Below, piece after piece: positions 35,455 through 37,686 of a DNA stretch of 37,686 bases. The notes beneath the pieces were generated by a model. It saw only the letters and a list, made by a program, of their open reading frames with translations, made no database searches and was not told the DNA's origin. Location of the stretch: NCBI GenBank assembly GCA_001780285.1, contig MFGN01000017.1, positions 1 through 37,686 of the forward strand, read 5' to 3'. The translations under genes and the position numbers were made by a program. The stretch comes from Candidatus Falkowbacteria bacterium RIFOXYD12_FULL_34_57 (GTDB lineage Bacteria > Patescibacteriota > Patescibacteriia > Patescibacteriales > UBA12075). The first letter of the stretch is position 1. Each line of letters starts with the position of its first letter.

Positions 35455-35512
35455 AAGTTGGCAGATTGCCACTTGTATATATAAAGTATAATATTTTAAA
35501 TATTATGTCAAT
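35455..35512 (-). promoter_or_regulatory. rpsB: rpsB promoter and 5' leader hairpin
   Basis: On the minus strand TTGACA (35507-35512) is followed after 17 bases by TACTTT (35484-35489), with TATACT overlapping at 35486-35491. A hairpin at 35455-35476 (CAAGTGGCA/TGCCAACTTG with one bulged base) then forms at the very start of a leader of about 120 bases. It may stabilise the mRNA or be an S2 binding site for autoregulation. Confidence 0.6.
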
Positions 35513-35546
35513 ACTTTTATACAAAAATACCATAAACCTTAAAAAA

Positions 35547-35587
35547 TTGACAACCAAATTGACAAACTGTAAAAAAAATGATAATAA
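35547..35587 (+). promoter_or_regulatory. ftsH: ftsH promoter with tandem TTGACA boxes
   Basis: Two TTGACA boxes (35547-35552 and 35559-35564) lie 12 bases apart within a direct repeat AAATTGACAAC/AAATTGACAAA. The second pairs with TAATAA (35582-35587) at 17 bases. The leader is about 90 bases. Confidence 0.55.
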
Positions 35588-35683
35588 TAAAATAATTTTT
35601 TAACAAAACCAAAAAGAACATTAAAAATTTAATGTAATTCCAATTGAGAAGATTCAAAAAGAAATTGTAGAAAGGAGTGAAAC

Positions 35684-37686
35684 ATGAAACCAAATCAAGA
35701 AAAGAAATTAAAAGATATTCTTAATTTTATCTGTTATTATTTTCTTTTATTAATGGAAAAGATAAAATCTATAATAACCAAAGAGAACAAAAATGAATAT
35801 AAATCAAATAAAAAAAATGAAAATGAAGAAGGGGATATTAGTTGGGACAGCTTCTCTGATATGATGAATAAGCTGCCGCAATGGGGAGCTCAAAAAAGAA
35901 GAAAGCCCACTAAGGACAAAGACATTTTAAAGCAATTCAATGACACAGAAGAACAAAAAAAGAAAACAGCTCAAAAACCTTTTTATAAAACAATTTGGTT
36001 TTGGATCATTGCGCCGCTCGCTGTTATTTTTATAATCAGCGCTTATAACAACAAGATTCCCATAAAAGAACTAAATTTCTTTTCCGGATCCACCAAAACT
36101 GCAAATCTAGACGAACAAAAAAGCTTTATTGCCAAAATAGAAAGCCTGAAAGGTTTAAGTGCTGAACTGACTATTGATAATAGCAGGGGGATTGCAACTC
36201 TGATTGTAAGTCCTGCCATAGAAGACCGAAAAATTGCTAAATTTGAAAAAATACAAATGCATACCGGCAACTCCATCTTGGTGGAAAAAGAACTGATAGA
36301 TGCCGCTAAAAAGGCGGGTATAAGCATAAAGTATGATTCCCAGCCGGGAATCTTAAAAATTATACTAATTCGTTTTCTACCATGGATTCTTGTTGGTATT
36401 GTAGTTTGGATAATTATTAGCCGAAAAAGAGGAACGGCTAAAAGCGCTGATTCCAAAATGCGGGAAAGTACTGTTAGATTTTATAAAAAAGAAGAAATTT
36501 CAGAAAGATTTTCTGATGTTGCCGGTATTGATCATGTTCTTTCCAAGGCTCAACAATTGGTTGAATATCTCAAGAACCCCGAAAAGTATACTCGTCTTGG
36601 TGGAAAAATCCCCAAGGGAACCATGCTTACGGGGGGACCAGGGGTCGGAAAAACACTGATTGCCAGGGCTGTAGCCGGAGAAGCCGGGGTTCCGTTTGGT
36701 ACTTGCAGTGGTTCTGATTTTGATGAAATGTATGTTGGTGTCGGATCATCCAGAGTGAGAGATCTTTTCAAACAAGCTCGTAAAAATGCTCCTTGTATTA
36801 TTTTCATAGATGAAATTGATGCTGTCGGCAAAAAAAGAGGCGGACTTAGTAATGGTGAACGCGACAAAACTCTCAATGCTCTCTTGGTGGAGATGGATGG
36901 TTTTGCGGGCACCGAAGGGATTATCTGGATGGCGGCCACCAATAGACCGGACACTCTAGATTCCGCCCTGCTTCGCCCTGGAAGATTTGACCGGCAAATT
37001 TATATAGATTTACCAGACATCAGGGGACGGGAGGCGATTCTCAAAACCCACACAGAAAAAAAACGCGCGACTAAACAAGAAAAAAATAACAAATATCAAA
37101 TGGACCCCAAAATTGATTTAAAACAATTAGCTAAAGTAACCCCCGGATGGTCAGGCGCTATGCTTGCTAATTGGGTGAATCTTTCCACTCTTTTGGCTGT
37201 GGAAGAAGATGCCCCGCAAACTAATATATTGCATTTTTTAGAAACAAAAGAAGCGATTATCCGAGGCGAAAAAAGCAATATGGCCATGACAGAAAAAGAT
37301 GTAAAAACAGTTGCTTATCACGAAGCCGGACACGCACTTGTTGCCAGATTATTGCCCTATACGGAGATAGTAGAAAATATTTCTATTATTCCGCGTGGAA
37401 ATTCCGGTGGAGCCACCTGGTTCGTACCAAGAGATTCTAAATTTTCCCATAAAGAACAATTCATTAACGACATGGCGGTTGGTACCGGCGGACAAATTGC
37501 TGAAAAAATTGTAAATGGCTATTTCTCACAAGGCGCCAGCAATGACATTAAGCAAGTAACCAATATTGCTTCTAGAATGGTGCGGGAACTGGGCATGAGT
37601 AAAAATCTTGGATTTCTCAATTATTCATCCGATGAGCAGGGTATGATTATTGGTGATATGTATCAGGGAAACAAACCTTCTCAAAA
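35684..37686 (+). CDS. ftsH: ATP-dependent zinc metalloprotease FtsH, divergent, 3' end cut by the window
   Basis: 667 residues are visible and the frame is open at the window edge. AAAGGAG precedes the ATG. An unusual N-terminal extension of about 100 charged residues comes before the first membrane helix (about 104-121); the second helix is at about 227-246. The AAA+ domain has Walker A GGPGVGKT (317-324), pore loop DEMYVGVG, Walker B IIFIDE (E377) and arginine fingers in LLRPGRFDR. The protease domain has zinc site HEAGH (546-550) and third ligand D621 in GASND. Canonical residues differ in places: GGPGVGKT for GPPGTGKT, and GWSGAMLANWVNLS for the usual GFTGADLANLVNEA. It may be a second, specialised FtsH. 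It degrades membrane and cytosolic proteins. Confidence 0.93.
   Translation, partial: MKPNQEKKLKDILNFICYYFLLLMEKIKSIITKENKNEYKSNKKNENEEGDISWDSFSDMMNKLPQWGAQKRRKPTKDKDILKQFNDTEEQKKKTAQKPFYKTIWFWIIAPLAVIFIISAYNNKIPIKELNFFSGSTKTANLDEQKSFIAKIESLKGLSAELTIDNSRGIATLIVSPAIEDRKIAKFEKIQMHTGNSILVEKELIDAAKKAGISIKYDSQPGILKIILIRFLPWILVGIVVWIIISRKRGTAKSADSKMRESTVRFYKKEEISERFSDVAGIDHVLSKAQQLVEYLKNPEKYTRLGGKIPKGTMLTGGPGVGKTLIARAVAGEAGVPFGTCSGSDFDEMYVGVGSSRVRDLFKQARKNAPCIIFIDEIDAVGKKRGGLSNGERDKTLNALLVEMDGFAGTEGIIWMAATNRPDTLDSALLRPGRFDRQIYIDLPDIRGREAILKTHTEKKRATKQEKNNKYQMDPKIDLKQLAKVTPGWSGAMLANWVNLSTLLAVEEDAPQTNILHFLETKEAIIRGEKSNMAMTEKDVKTVAYHEAGHALVARLLPYTEIVENISIIPRGNSGGATWFVPRDSKFSHKEQFINDMAVGTGGQIAEKIVNGYFSQGASNDIKQVTNIASRMVRELGMSKNLGFLNYSSDEQGMIIGDMYQGNKPSQ

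Overview
This is an AT-rich bacterial chromosome segment with tightly packed genes, short intergenic gaps, the standard genetic code and tRNA genes that do not encode CCA. Many genes lack a clear Shine-Dalgarno sequence. One acidic protein of unknown function (31938-32732) resembles uncharacterised proteins I associate with Patescibacteria (CPR, Parcubacteria-like), so I read the window as a CPR-type genome. That assignment is an inference; no rRNA is present to settle it.

Layout. 1-2640 is an accessory patch: an APH/choline-kinase-fold protein and a G+C-richer RhuM-Fic/Doc fusion, ending at tRNA-Trp. A palindrome-plus-tRNA-5'-end block is duplicated beside that tRNA. 2.8-4.5 kb (minus) carries rpmG, a small lipoprotein and an AI-2E-family membrane protein. 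lon (4.8-7.3 kb, plus) is followed by minus-strand genes for a kinase-less sensor-like membrane protein, glutamate dehydrogenase, a flavodoxin-fold reductase and a DUF4015 glycoside-hydrolase-like protein. 11.3-13.6 kb is a PadR-PspC envelope-stress module. 13.7-18.5 kb holds a SpoU/TrmH methyltransferase, a DUF2914 membrane protein, a bacteriohemerythrin, an unknown coiled-coil membrane protein and a second kinase-fold protein. 18.9-23.4 kb holds a YdjM-like membrane protein, a DEAD-box helicase with a DbpA-type tail, and typA. 23.4-27.0 kb is a two-gene heterodimeric ABC exporter with one degenerate ATP site. 27.3-29.2 kb holds malic enzyme, a frame-interrupted GNAT acetyltransferase and tRNA-Gln. 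29.2-35.4 kb holds patatin, dnaX, the acidic protein, a RicT/PSP1 protein, tsf and rpsB. The window ends inside a divergent ftsH with a long N-terminal extension.

How the genes fit together. The core is translation (S2, EF-Ts, bL33, TypA, the helicase, rRNA/tRNA methylation, two tRNAs), protein quality control (Lon, FtsH), replication (DnaX) and a small set of redox/C4 enzymes (GDH, malic enzyme, flavodoxin-fold reductase, hemerythrin). Most genes are on the minus strand in short operons, separated by clear intrinsic terminators.

The most interesting sequence signals are: an in-frame A AAA AAG heptamer in dnaX with a -1-frame stop two codons later (a possible gamma/tau frameshift site); the same heptamer exactly where the GNAT gene breaks frame; the 41-nt palindrome/tRNA-end duplication beside the RhuM-Fic gene; a family of ~45-nt intergenic modules; and palindromes overlapping the PadR promoter. 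I found no CRISPR array, IS element, rRNA or clearly new multi-gene defence system.
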